From Pedobacter sp. N36a (GTDB taxonomy: Bacteria > Bacteroidota > Bacteroidia > Sphingobacteriales > Sphingobacteriaceae): a DNA stretch of 64,000 nt. Position 1 is the first letter of the stretch. Every line of letters begins with the position of its first letter. Positions 8,922 through 17,063 of the stretch are shown here, piece after piece. Both the position numbers and the translations under genes were made by a program. Below the pieces are notes generated by a model. The model saw nothing but the letters and a program-made list of their open reading frames with translations. It was not told where the DNA came from and searched no databases. Location of the stretch: positions 186,001 to 250,000 of the forward strand of contig NZ_JACSZW010000007.1 in NCBI RefSeq assembly GCF_014472395.1, given 5' to 3'.

Positions 8922-9290
8922 ATGGCAGATAATAAAATATTAATAGTAGACGACGATAACAGGAATATATTTGCGCTTTCGGCAGTGTTGAAGTCAAAAG
9001 GTTTTCAATGTGTTTCGGCAATAGGTGGAGAAGAAGGATTGGATTTGCTGAAAAAAGAGAAAGGAATAGCAGTGGTTTTAATGGACATGATGATGCCTGG
9101 AATGGATGGGTATCAGGCCATGGCGCAAATGAGTAGACATCCGGAGCTAAAAGAGATCCCGGTGATTGCCGTAACTGCACAAGCCATGTTGGGAGATAGA
9201 GAACGATGCCTCAATGCAGGTGCTATTGGCTATGTTTCTAAACCAATCAATGTGGACGAATTAACAGACCTGCTAAAGCTTTATATCTAA
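8922..9290 (+). CDS. Single-domain response regulator (receiver only)
   Basis: 122 residues consisting only of a receiver domain. Acid pocket VDDDN near the N-terminus, phospho-acceptor D55 (LMDMMMPGMDG), conserved Thr in AVTAQAM and the SKP Lys motif. It closely resembles receiver 3 of the preceding kinase, down to the MDMMMP and AMxGDRExC segments, which suggests duplication of that domain. Lacking an output domain, it probably acts as a shuttle or by protein binding, as CheY does. It lies 42 bases after the hybrid kinase and 6 bases before cheR. Confidence 0.92.
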   Translation: MADNKILIVDDDNRNIFALSAVLKSKGFQCVSAIGGEEGLDLLKKEKGIAVVLMDMMMPGMDGYQAMAQMSRHPELKEIPVIAVTAQAMLGDRERCLNAGAIGYVSKPINVDELTDLLKLYI

Positions 9291-9296
9291 CCTATT

Positions 9297-10118
9297 TTGG
9301 AAATTTCTGCTGTTAATGACGATCAGGTTGAAATCCTGCTTACAGACCTCCTGGAGCAATATGGGTACGATTTTACCGGGTATTCTAAGGCTTCTTTAAA
9401 AAGAAGAGTCAACCGCTTATATACCCTGGATAAATCACTCAGCTTTGCTGAATTTCGGTATAAAGTAAACAATGACCCCCTCTATTTTAAACGTTTTGTA
9501 GAACAGATCACGGTAAATGTGACGGAAATGTTTCGTGATCCACAGTTTTTTAAAACACTGAGAGAACAGGTATTGCCCCAATTGGGTACCTATCCCTTTA
9601 TTCGGATCTGGCTGGCAGGATGTTCCACCGGAGAAGAAGCTTACTCTATTTCCATTCTTTTAAAAGAACTGAATTTACTGCATAAATCATTGATTTATGC
9701 CACGGATTTAAACCCAACAGTGCTCGAAAAAGCCGCTCAGGGGATGTTTGCCCTGTCGCAAATGAAACAATACTCGGAGAATTACATTGCCGCCGGCGGA
9801 ACACAGGATTTTTCCAGTTACTACAGTGCCAATTATTCTCTGGCCAAATTTGATGATGAGCTGAAAAGTAAAATCATCTTTTCTACACATAACCTGGTTT
9901 CAGACCATTCATTCAATGAATTTCAGTTGATCCTATGTCGAAATGTCCTGATCTATTTTGACCGCGACCTGCAAAATAAAGTCCTTGAACTCTTTGATGA
10001 TAGTCTGGAAGATCTGGGATATCTTGCATTAGGAACAAAAGAAACCATTGAATTTTCAGATATTCACAAACAATATAAACGATTACCGGCAAACAAAATC
10101 TGGAGGAAACAACGCTAA
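9297..10118 (+). CDS. cheR: CheR-type protein-glutamate O-methyltransferase, TTG start
   Basis: 273 residues. N-terminal helical CheR domain about 1-70, then the SAM-binding fold with the CheR signature (GCSTGEEAYSISILL), ATDLNP and CRNVLIYFD. CheR methylates glutamates on helical signalling regions using S-adenosylmethionine. The start is TTG at 9297: an in-frame stop (the end of the preceding gene) lies 9 bases upstream and the first in-frame ATG is far inside the domain. The TAATG junction with cheB indicates translational coupling. No chemoreceptor, CheA, CheW or flagellar gene is in the window, so its substrate is not a nearby receptor; the large hybrid kinase is the best local candidate by inference. 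Confidence 0.93.
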   Translation: MEISAVNDDQVEILLTDLLEQYGYDFTGYSKASLKRRVNRLYTLDKSLSFAEFRYKVNNDPLYFKRFVEQITVNVTEMFRDPQFFKTLREQVLPQLGTYPFIRIWLAGCSTGEEAYSISILLKELNLLHKSLIYATDLNPTVLEKAAQGMFALSQMKQYSENYIAAGGTQDFSSYYSANYSLAKFDDELKSKIIFSTHNLVSDHSFNEFQLILCRNVLIYFDRDLQNKVLELFDDSLEDLGYLALGTKETIEFSDIHKQYKRLPANKIWRKQR

Positions 10119-10681
10119 TGAAGAAGTGTAAGGCATTTATAATCGGCGGTTCCGCAGGAAGCCTGGAAGTACTATTAAAGGTCTTGCCAGCTCTAGATCC
10201 TAGCCTTTCCTTTCCGATTGTTATTGTGATACACCGAAAACACGGGGCAGATTCTTTGTTGCCAGGCCTCCTTTCCTCCAGGACAGCAATGCCAGTTAAG
10301 GAAGTTGATGAGAAAGAAATGATGGTTCCTGGATCCATTTATATTGCCCCCTCAGATTATCACTTACTCATTGAAATGGACTGCACTTTCTCCCTGGACT
10401 ACTCGGAAAAGGTGAATTATTCCAGGCCGGCGATTGATGTGACCTTCCAAACCGCAGCAGAAGCTTTGAAAGAGGAGCTCGTTTGCCTGCTGCTTTCCGG
10501 CTCTAATGCCGATGGTGTAAATGGCTTGGCGACCGTAAAACAATGGGGCGGAATAGCTGTAATTCAGGATCCAGACTCTGCTCAAGTGGCCTATATGCCA
10601 GAACAGGCAAGAAAAAATGTGCAGATAGATCGTATCTTGCGCATTGAAGAAATTGCAGCGTTTATAAATTTACTAAGCTAG
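10118..10681 (+). CDS. cheB: CheB-type methylesterase without receiver domain
   Basis: 187 residues, the catalytic CheB domain only. The serine-hydrolase triad is intact: S12 in GGSAGS, H39 in VIHRKHG and D132 in SGSNADGVNGL. Classical CheB carries an N-terminal receiver that restrains the esterase; it is absent here, so regulation must come in trans or be constitutive. It overlaps cheR by one base (TAATG). The pair forms a reversible methylation module within the phosphorelay cluster. Canonical CheB also deamidates glutamine; whether this one does cannot be told. Confidence 0.92.
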   Translation: MKKCKAFIIGGSAGSLEVLLKVLPALDPSLSFPIVIVIHRKHGADSLLPGLLSSRTAMPVKEVDEKEMMVPGSIYIAPSDYHLLIEMDCTFSLDYSEKVNYSRPAIDVTFQTAAEALKEELVCLLLSGSNADGVNGLATVKQWGGIAVIQDPDSAQVAYMPEQARKNVQIDRILRIEEIAAFINLLS

Positions 10682-10699
10682 AAATAACAATATAAATAA

Positions 10700-11068
10700 A
10701 TGGGGAATTCAAAAAAGGTTTTTGTGTTTGATGACAATGCGGATATTTTGGAACTGTGTACGATCATTCTGGAAGATGCAGGCTATGAGATTAAGACCTC
10801 TGCGACCTCTAACCAGATCATTGATCAGGTGATGGCCTATATGCCCGATATCATCTTTATGGACAATTGGCTGCCAGATGTGGGCGGCATTGATGCCACA
10901 AGGGAATTGAAAGGCGATGAGCGCCTGAAAAATATTCCCGTGATTTACTTCACCGCGAATAATGACGTGAAATCTCTGGCAGAACAAGCTGGAGCGGATG
11001 GCTATCTATCTAAACCTTTTGATATTCAAGAACTGGAAGACATCATTGAAAAACACTTAAAGGGTTAG
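10700..11068 (+). CDS. Single-domain response regulator (receiver only)
   Basis: 122 residues, receiver fold only. Acidic residues FDDN near the N-terminus, phospho-acceptor D55 in IFMDNWLPDVGG, conserved Thr in YFTAN and the LSKPFD Lys motif. It is more divergent from the other receivers here than the one at 8922. It is the last gene of the cluster, 18 bases after cheB and immediately before a strong terminator. Probable role: output or phosphate sink of the phosphorelay, by inference. Confidence 0.9.
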   Translation: MGNSKKVFVFDDNADILELCTIILEDAGYEIKTSATSNQIIDQVMAYMPDIIFMDNWLPDVGGIDATRELKGDERLKNIPVIYFTANNDVKSLAEQAGADGYLSKPFDIQELEDIIEKHLKG

Positions 11069-11069
11069 T

Positions 11070-11128
11070 TTTTCCCATAAAAAAAGGGCAATAACCATCA
11101 AGGTTACTGCCCTTTTTTTATGGGAAAA
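11070..11128. terminator. Bidirectional terminator between convergent genes
   Basis: 27-base arms (11070-11096 and 11102-11128) pair with a single mismatch around a 5-base loop. The stem holds a GGGC core flanked by A-runs and T-runs, so it works as an intrinsic terminator on either strand. It separates the two-component cluster from the M49-like peptidase. Confidence 0.88.
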
Positions 11129-11139
11129 GTCAGAGGCTT

Positions 11140-12822
11140 TTACTTTACGCCCAGCACATCTACACCCTGCTCAAAAATCACATCCACAGGAATGCCTTTT
11201 TGCGTCAGTTTGTCTAAGTCTTTTTGTAGTTCAGGACTAATCACCGCATGCTCTTTTTGGACCTTCGCTACAGCAGCTTTATCGCCATTTCCCTGAAGGG
11301 TAATGATCAGCTTACTCAGCTTGTTCATCGCCGTTTCAAATTTCGTGTAATCTACTTTATAGGTACCATTCTCATTTCTGATAAAAGCGCCATTCTCTTT
11401 GAAGAAGTTGAAACATTGCATATTGGCTTTACCATGTGCACTAGCAGCGCCAAACCTTACTGAACGTAGGATACCTGCCATATATGTCGTATAGAAAGTC
11501 TTTAAATCACCTTCCAGCTCGCCTTTTTTAAGTAACCCTGTGACCATATAAAGGCCAAGTACGTCGGCTTTGCCTTCTTCTAACCAGGAGTATTGTTCCT
11601 GTAAAGCTTCTTTTACGAAGCCTTTGCCATTTACGGTGTTCTTGATTCCTAAGCCATGTGCAACCTCATGGAACATCACATTGGCAAAGAAAGCATCGAA
11701 ATTGATGTATTGCTGCTGGTCTTTGTCGATCAGTTCTTTTGAAATTGGTACCAGAATCTTGTCGAACTTTGCTTTCATGGCATTTTTCAATTGAGAACGT
11801 CTCGTGCCTTTTTTCTGTTGAATGATTTCATCATTCGGCAGGTTTACGGCAATCGTTTTTGATCCCGCATTACAATCTCCAGCATAGTAAACGACATCAT
11901 AAGCGTTCAGTTCGGAGTCTGTTCCTGGTTTTTCTTTTTTATACTTTGCATCAACTGGCAGGCCTTCCTGTAATTGAGGCAGCATGGCTACATATTTAGC
12001 CAATCGTTTACTCCAAACTTTATCTTTTACCAAGACATAAGCTTCATAAGAAGCTCTGGCATTGAATAATTTATCTTCATAATTTTCAATTGGGCCAATG
12101 ATGATGTCCAGGTTATTGGTTTTCATGTCTAACCAGGCATAATCACTTGCGGTAAAATTATCTGAAGTTAGGGCATCTGCACGCAGGTTCAGGTATTTTT
12201 TGAATCCTGCATCTTCCGTTAATAAAGCGGCTTGTTTCAGTAATGAAGAAGCATTTTGCAGCTCTGAAGCGAACAATACATGGTATGGGATTTCAGTTAA
12301 TTTTCCAGTACTATCTTTCTGGATCACTGAATATTGGTTGAATTTACCTTTAAGGTCTGATTTTTCCAGTTGCTCTTTCGTCATCCCAGCAGGGTAAAAC
12401 GTAGCCCCATCAGGTTTTGCGCCGACGCCGGCAATAAATGGTTTATCTCCGTTTAAGCGATCCCATGGGCCATAATTGATCCATACAAAAGCCTTGGTTT
12501 TTTCATCTTTTATGGTGCTTAATAAGCTGTCGCGCTGAGGATAAGCCTGTTTCCAGAACAAATCATCCATAATCTGTGCAGCCTGAATCAATAAAGGCAA
12601 GATCTTACGGTCGGTGGCGGATAAATCGTTCAGGTTGGTGCTCAGTTTCACTTTCTCATAAATGGCAATCCGCTCGTTTACGTAACGCTGCAAGCTGTCT
12701 TCACTGGAAGTGACTTCTTTGGCATGGGTATTGGTGTTTCCCTGAGGATTACTACAAGACGAAATCCCTGTAGCGATCGCGCATCCGGCAATAATAAGCG
12801 TTAATTTGCTTAAGTTCTTCAT
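11140..12822 (-). CDS. M49-like (dipeptidyl-peptidase III related) zinc hydrolase lipoprotein
   Basis: 560 residues. A signal peptide ends in a lipobox-like ISSC with Cys at about 23, so it is a predicted lipoprotein. The zinc motif is HEVAHG followed by a downstream EEGKADVLGLY segment, which matches the EExxAD ligand segment of M49 peptidases. Classical DPP III has HExxGH with one more residue between the ligands; here the motif is the ordinary HExxH. Family members in Bacteroidota are often named Zn-dependent hydrolases. Likely role is periplasmic peptide processing. The gene is monocistronic and faces the cluster terminator. Confidence 0.78.
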   Translation of the reverse strand: MKNLSKLTLIIAGCAIATGISSCSNPQGNTNTHAKEVTSSEDSLQRYVNERIAIYEKVKLSTNLNDLSATDRKILPLLIQAAQIMDDLFWKQAYPQRDSLLSTIKDEKTKAFVWINYGPWDRLNGDKPFIAGVGAKPDGATFYPAGMTKEQLEKSDLKGKFNQYSVIQKDSTGKLTEIPYHVLFASELQNASSLLKQAALLTEDAGFKKYLNLRADALTSDNFTASDYAWLDMKTNNLDIIIGPIENYEDKLFNARASYEAYVLVKDKVWSKRLAKYVAMLPQLQEGLPVDAKYKKEKPGTDSELNAYDVVYYAGDCNAGSKTIAVNLPNDEIIQQKKGTRRSQLKNAMKAKFDKILVPISKELIDKDQQQYINFDAFFANVMFHEVAHGLGIKNTVNGKGFVKEALQEQYSWLEEGKADVLGLYMVTGLLKKGELEGDLKTFYTTYMAGILRSVRFGAASAHGKANMQCFNFFKENGAFIRNENGTYKVDYTKFETAMNKLSKLIITLQGNGDKAAVAKVQKEHAVISPELQKDLDKLTQKGIPVDVIFEQGVDVLGVK

Positions 12823-12931
12823 ATTGATCTTTGTTTTTTATCGGTAGCAAAGTTACATCAAATGCGGGCATTTTTGTCGTTTTCCTGCATTGATCTGAGT
12901 ATAAGATGGCAACTAAATTAGTAAAAAATAG

Positions 12932-12939
12932 TAATTTTA
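12932..12939 (+). promoter_or_regulatory. Putative -7 element for the amidase gene
   Basis: Reads TAATTTTA, seven of eight positions of TAnnTTTG. It lies within the upstream in-frame extension of the amidase ORF, which argues that translation starts at the later ATG (12960). Confidence 0.4.
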
Positions 12940-12959
12940 CCACTTCTATCCCCTCCACT

Positions 12960-13793
12960 ATGATACAAACCTTTCAAATTAAAAGCTCAGGCTTACTGAT
13001 GGCTGCCTTATTTTTTATGGCTTCCTGTTCGACAAATAAGTACGCAGTGACGAATAAAATTTATAAAGATCAGGCCACTGGATTTGCCGAAATTATCAAA
13101 TCAACACCCCCGGTAAAGCAGAGCAAAGAGACGCTGGATCCTACGATGCAAGACTGGATTGGTTCTGTAAATTTCGGAATGCGCCGCCCAAACTTTGTGA
13201 TTTTGCACCATACTGCACAGGACTCCCTGAACCAAACGGTGAAAACTTTTCTGAATAAAAAAGCTGAAGTAAGCGCACATTATGTGATTGGTAGAGAGGG
13301 TAAGGTGGTTCAGATGGTGAACGAATACCTGCGTTCTAACCATGCAGGAGTGGGGAAATGGGGCAATGATACTGATCTGAATTCTTCTTCGATTGGTATT
13401 GAGCTGGACAATAATGGTAAAGAGCCATTTGCAGACGCACAAATGAAAAGCCTGGTGGCACTTTTAGGTGCACTAAAGAAAAAATATAACATTCCTACAG
13501 CCAACTTTATTGGCCATTCTGATGTGGCGCCAAGACGTAAAGTAGACCCTTTAAACTTCCCCTGGAAAGTTTTAGCGAAGAAAGGATTCGGATTATGGTA
13601 TGATGATGTGTTAAAAATGCCACCGGTAGATTTTAATGCAGAACTGGCATTGAGAGCAATTGGATACAATGTGAGCAATGTCAGCTCGGCGATAGTGGCC
13701 TTTAAAATCCATTTCGTGCAAACCGACGTCACACCGATACTGACGCCGGCAGATAAACTGATTTTATACAATCTATACGCTAAGTACTTGTAA
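12960..13793 (+). CDS. N-acetylmuramoyl-L-alanine amidase (Amidase_2), lipoprotein
   Basis: 277 residues from the ATG at 12960. This start gives an N-terminus MIQTFQIKSSGLLMAALFF followed by the lipobox MASC, an outer-membrane lipoprotein signal. The frame stays open upstream to 12906, but that stretch contains a promoter-like element and would hide the signal peptide. Amidase_2 zinc-ligand segments are LHHTAQD and GHSD with PRRKVDPLNFPW; RSNHAG and IGIELDN are conserved core. It cleaves the amide bond between MurNAc and the stem peptide and probably serves wall recycling or remodelling. About 60 C-terminal residues lie beyond the catalytic domain. Confidence 0.9.
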   Translation: MIQTFQIKSSGLLMAALFFMASCSTNKYAVTNKIYKDQATGFAEIIKSTPPVKQSKETLDPTMQDWIGSVNFGMRRPNFVILHHTAQDSLNQTVKTFLNKKAEVSAHYVIGREGKVVQMVNEYLRSNHAGVGKWGNDTDLNSSSIGIELDNNGKEPFADAQMKSLVALLGALKKKYNIPTANFIGHSDVAPRRKVDPLNFPWKVLAKKGFGLWYDDVLKMPPVDFNAELALRAIGYNVSNVSSAIVAFKIHFVQTDVTPILTPADKLILYNLYAKYL

Positions 13794-13841
13794 GCTGCTT
13801 TTTAGCCTCCTTCGTGAGGAAGGCAAAGAAGAATTTTTAAG

Positions 13842-13892
13842 ATATAAAAAGGCCAGATTAGCGCTAATACCGCTAATCTGGCCTTTTTATAT
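13842..13892. terminator. Bidirectional terminator between amidase and glnS
   Basis: 22-bp perfect stem (13842-13863 with 13871-13892) around a 7-base loop, with A-runs and T-runs on the two flanks. It sits between convergent genes and should stop transcription from both sides. Confidence 0.9.
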
Positions 13893-13916
13893 TTTACTCT
13901 TTTTTAAGGATTGATT

Positions 13917-15578
13917 TTATTTTTTTGCTTTCGCCCAGGCATCCTTCAATCCAACCGTACGGTTAAAGATCAAATGATCCGGAGTAGATTCCTGATCTAC
14001 ACAGTAATAACCTTTACGGATAAACTGGTATCTCGAATCCAGGTCTGCACTGGCTAAATAAGGCTCGATATAAGCTTCTTTAATCACTTCAACGCTATCT
14101 GGGTTCAGGTAATCTTTGAAATCACCTTCTTCAGAGTCTGGAGATTCTACGGTAAATAAACGATCATAAGATCTGATTTCTGCTTTTTTAGCATGGTGGG
14201 TACTTACCCAGTGAATCGTTCCTTTTACATTGATACCGCTGGTATCTTCGCCGCTTTTCGATTCCGGGATATAGGTACAATGTACCTCAGTGACATTGCC
14301 TTCTGAATCTTTAACGAAGTTTTCACATTGTACGATGTACGCATGTTTCAATCTTACGGTAGCACCAGGCGCAAGTCTGAACCATTTTTTAGCTGGTTCT
14401 TCCATGAAATCTTCGCGCTCAATCCAAAGCTCATTGCTGAAAGGAATGGCTCTGATTCCCCCTTTATCTTCTGCTTCAGGGTTGTTTTCGCCGTTTAAGG
14501 TTTCTTCTTGTCCTTCAGGATAATTGGTAATGATCAGTTTAATCGGGTCTAAAACCGCCATCACTCTGTTCGCTATTTTATTCAGGTGCTCACGTACGCA
14601 GAATTCCAATAAGCTCAGTTCGATCAGGTTTTCTCTTTTAGCAATACCGATTCTTTCACAGAATTCACGGATACTTTCAGGCGTATATCCTCTTCTTCTT
14701 AAGCCACTGATGGTAGGCATGCGTGGATCGTCCCATCCGGTAACTACGCCTTCATTTACCAATTGAAGCAATTTTCTCTTGCTCATCACGGTATATGTAA
14801 GGTTTAAACGGGCAAATTCATATTGTTTAGAAGGGAAAATTTCCAGGTGCTCAATGAACCAATCGTACAGTTCACGGTGAGATACATACTCTAAAGTACA
14901 GATCGAATGTGTGATTTGCTCAATGCTGTCACTCTGCCCGTGCGCAAAGTCGTACATCGGATAGATACACCATTTATTCCCTGTACGGTGATGTTCTGCA
15001 TGTTTGATGCGGTAAATAATCGGATCGCGCATGATCATATTCGGACTAGACATATCTGCCCTCGCTCTTAAGATGCGTGCGCCGTCAGGGAATTCACCAG
15101 CTTTCATACGGCTAAACAAGTCCAGGTTCTCTGCAATGCTGCGGGAACGGTATGGGCTGTCTTTACCAGGTTCTGTAGGGGTTCCTTTCAAGGCTGCGAT
15201 TTCTTCAGCAGTGCTGTCGTCGATATAAGCCAGGCCTTTTTCAATCAGTTTAACTGCGAAATCGTATAGTGTATCAAAGTAATCTGAAGTATACAGTTCG
15301 TTTTTCCACTCAAAACCAAGCCATTTAATGTCTTCTTGCTGGCTATCTACGTATTCGGTTTTCTCAGTTACTGGATTGGTATCATCAAACCTAAGGTTTG
15401 TATAGCCACCATATTTTTTAGTCAGACCGAAGTTCAGGCAAATCGCCTTTGCGTGTCCGATATGTAAATAACCATTGGGTTCAGGTGGAAAACGAGTAAC
15501 TAGGGTCTCGTATTTTCCACTTTTCAAATCGTTTTCAATGATCTCTTCAATAAAGTTCAATGATCTTTCCTCACTCAT
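13917..15578 (-). CDS. glnS: Glutaminyl-tRNA synthetase
   Basis: Class Ib synthetase charging tRNA-Gln in the cytoplasm. 553 residues from the ATG at 15578 (MSEERSLNFIEEII). The HIGH signature is PPEPNGYLHIGHAKA and the KMSKS-type signature is VMSKRKLLQLV. The frame extends 33 bases further upstream to another ATG (15611), but a TAAATTTA promoter element lies between the two and the extra residues are not typical, so the internal start is preferred. The C-terminal anticodon-binding beta-barrels are complete. Its presence means this organism does not need the GatCAB route for Gln-tRNA. Confidence 0.96.
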   Translation of the reverse strand: MSEERSLNFIEEIIENDLKSGKYETLVTRFPPEPNGYLHIGHAKAICLNFGLTKKYGGYTNLRFDDTNPVTEKTEYVDSQQEDIKWLGFEWKNELYTSDYFDTLYDFAVKLIEKGLAYIDDSTAEEIAALKGTPTEPGKDSPYRSRSIAENLDLFSRMKAGEFPDGARILRARADMSSPNMIMRDPIIYRIKHAEHHRTGNKWCIYPMYDFAHGQSDSIEQITHSICTLEYVSHRELYDWFIEHLEIFPSKQYEFARLNLTYTVMSKRKLLQLVNEGVVTGWDDPRMPTISGLRRRGYTPESIREFCERIGIAKRENLIELSLLEFCVREHLNKIANRVMAVLDPIKLIITNYPEGQEETLNGENNPEAEDKGGIRAIPFSNELWIEREDFMEEPAKKWFRLAPGATVRLKHAYIVQCENFVKDSEGNVTEVHCTYIPESKSGEDTSGINVKGTIHWVSTHHAKKAEIRSYDRLFTVESPDSEEGDFKDYLNPDSVEVIKEAYIEPYLASADLDSRYQFIRKGYYCVDQESTPDHLIFNRTVGLKDAWAKAKK

Positions 15579-15586
15579 AAAAACTG

Positions 15587-15594
15587 TAAATTTA
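15587..15594 (-). promoter_or_regulatory. Putative -7 element for glnS
   Basis: Reads TAAATTTA on both strands, seven of eight to TAnnTTTG. It ends 8 bases before the preferred glnS ATG (15578), implying a very short leader. Confidence 0.42.
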
Positions 15595-15628
15595 GTCTTC
15601 AAAGTTAACATAAAACCGCTAATTTACT

Positions 15629-15636
15629 TACATTTA
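15629..15636 (+). promoter_or_regulatory. Putative -7 element for the B12-binding domain gene
   Basis: TACATTTA, seven of eight to TAnnTTTG, 22 bases before the ATG at 15659, in the short divergent interval with glnS. Confidence 0.38.
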
Positions 15637-15658
15637 CAACCTACTATTCGTATATTTT

Positions 15659-16078
15659 ATGAGCAAGACATTAAACAGACCCGTTCGGGTTTTAGTGGCT
15701 AAAGTTGGATTGGATGGGCACGATAGGGGGGCAAAGGTAATTGCCACTTCCTTGCGGGATGCTGGCATGGAAGTGATTTATACTGGCCTTCGTCAAACAC
15801 CAGAGATGGTGGTAAACACCGCTTTACAGGAAGATGTGGACGCTATTGGGGTCTCGATTTTATCTGGAGCTCACATGACCGTGTTCCCTAAAATAGTAGA
15901 AATCATGAAACAGAAGGGAGTGACCGATATTTTGCTGACCGGCGGTGGGATCATTCCTGAGAGCGACATGGACAAGTTAAAAGCAATTGGTGTCGGGGAA
16001 TTGTTTGCTCCTGGAACTACCATGGAAACGATCACCAATTACATCAAAGATTGGGTAACTGAAAATAGAAATTTCTAA
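15659..16078 (+). CDS. Stand-alone cobalamin-binding domain of methylmalonyl-CoA mutase type
   Basis: 139 residues forming just the C-terminal B12-binding domain of acyl-CoA mutases. The base-off/His-on motif DxHxxG is present ([11 protein letters not shown]), with SILSGAH and TGGGIIP that cradle the nucleotide tail. No catalytic TIM-barrel subunit is adjacent, so it must pair with a large subunit elsewhere or act as a free B12 domain. It is followed after 28 bases by a crotonase-family gene on the same strand, so the two are probably cotranscribed and linked to acyl-CoA metabolism. Confidence 0.9.
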   Translation: MSKTLNRPVRVLVAKVGLDGHDRGAKVIATSLRDAGMEVIYTGLRQTPEMVVNTALQEDVDAIGVSILSGAHMTVFPKIVEIMKQKGVTDILLTGGGIIPESDMDKLKAIGVGELFAPGTTMETITNYIKDWVTENRNF

Positions 16079-16106
16079 CCTCCTTAACCGCATAAACAGA
16101 CCTTAT

Positions 16107-16889
16107 ATGGCTTATCAAAATCTTCTATCAGAAATCAGAGAATCGGTATTATATGTGACGATTAACAGGGAACAAAAGTTGAATGCGCTCAATAAGGATA
16201 CTTTGTCCGAATTGGCTGCTGTGATTGCTGATGCTGCGCAGAACGCTAAAGTGCGTGCAGTGCTGCTTACTGGTGCCGGACCAAAAGCTTTTGTTGCCGG
16301 AGCTGATATTTCAGAATTTGCCGCTTATTCAGGTGAAGAAGGAGAAGCGCTGGCTAGAAATGGACAGCACCAGGTATTTGATGCGATTGAAAATTGTCCG
16401 AAACCGGTGATTGCCGCAATTAACGGATTTGCATTAGGCGGTGGATTGGAACTGGCTATGGCCTGCCACATTCGAATTGCCTCGGAAAATGCAAAATTGG
16501 GATTGCCGGAAGTGACTTTAGGTTTGATTCCAGGTTATGGTGGTACTCAGCGACTAACGCAATTGGTGGGAAAAGGAAAAGCAATAGAATTGATCACCAC
16601 TGCAGACATGATCAGTGCTGCGGAAGCCGAGAAAATTGGCCTTGTCAATCATGTCGTTCCTGCAGAAGAATTGCTCACAAAAGCGGAAGAAATTCTATCA
16701 AAAATTAAGCAGCGAGCACCACTCGCAATTGGGAGTGCCATTCGCGCTGTAAATGCCGCCTTCCGACAGGATGAAAATGGCTTCGAAGCGGAGATCAAAG
16801 AGTTTGGTAAGTGTTTTGATACAGAAGACTTTAAAGAAGGTACTTCTGCATTTTTAGAAAAAAGAAAAGCAGCGTTTTTAGGGAAATAA
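16107..16889 (+). CDS. Enoyl-CoA hydratase / crotonase family protein
   Basis: 260 residues, the usual crotonase length. The oxyanion-hole segments (AGADISEF and ALGGGLELAMAC) are present, with the two catalytic glutamates in GGLELA and GLPEVTLGL, as in true enoyl-CoA hydratases. GLIPGYGGTQRL is the conserved helix start. Expected reaction: hydration of trans-2-enoyl-CoA in fatty-acid or short-chain acyl-CoA degradation. Exact chain length cannot be inferred. It lies downstream of the B12-binding domain gene and ahead of a terminator. Confidence 0.92.
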   Translation: MAYQNLLSEIRESVLYVTINREQKLNALNKDTLSELAAVIADAAQNAKVRAVLLTGAGPKAFVAGADISEFAAYSGEEGEALARNGQHQVFDAIENCPKPVIAAINGFALGGGLELAMACHIRIASENAKLGLPEVTLGLIPGYGGTQRLTQLVGKGKAIELITTADMISAAEAEKIGLVNHVVPAEELLTKAEEILSKIKQRAPLAIGSAIRAVNAAFRQDENGFEAEIKEFGKCFDTEDFKEGTSAFLEKRKAAFLGK

Positions 16890-16910
16890 TCGCGTTTTGT
16901 ACATATTTAA

Positions 16911-16943
16911 GGCCCATTTGACACGACTTCAATGGGCTTTTTT
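16911..16943 (+). terminator. Terminator after the crotonase gene
   Basis: Stem GCCCATT (16912-16918) with AATGGGC (16931-16937), loop of 12 bases, followed by six T. About 20 bases after the stop codon. Confidence 0.75.
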
Positions 16944-17020
16944 AATGGATAAAAACTGACCTTTTTATAGGTCGGAGGATTAAAAAGTGTAGAAAATTTT
17001 TCCCATACGAAAAAAGTATT

Positions 17021-17028
17021 TATATTTA
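17021..17028 (+). promoter_or_regulatory. Putative -7 element for the NtrC-type regulator
   Basis: TATATTTA, seven of eight to TAnnTTTG, 35 bases before the ATG at 17064. Weak evidence in an AT-rich stretch. Confidence 0.3.
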
Positions 17029-17063
17029 TCTGGTTATAATACAGTAAACTATTTAATTTCCCT

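Noticed and set aside
10118..11068. Chemotaxis or motility operon
   Set aside because: CheR and CheB are present but no CheA, CheW, chemoreceptor, flagellar or gliding genes are in the window.
12906..12959. Upstream extension of the amidase gene
   Set aside because: Would add 18 residues before the signal peptide and covers a -7-like element; the ATG at 12960 gives a proper lipoprotein signal.
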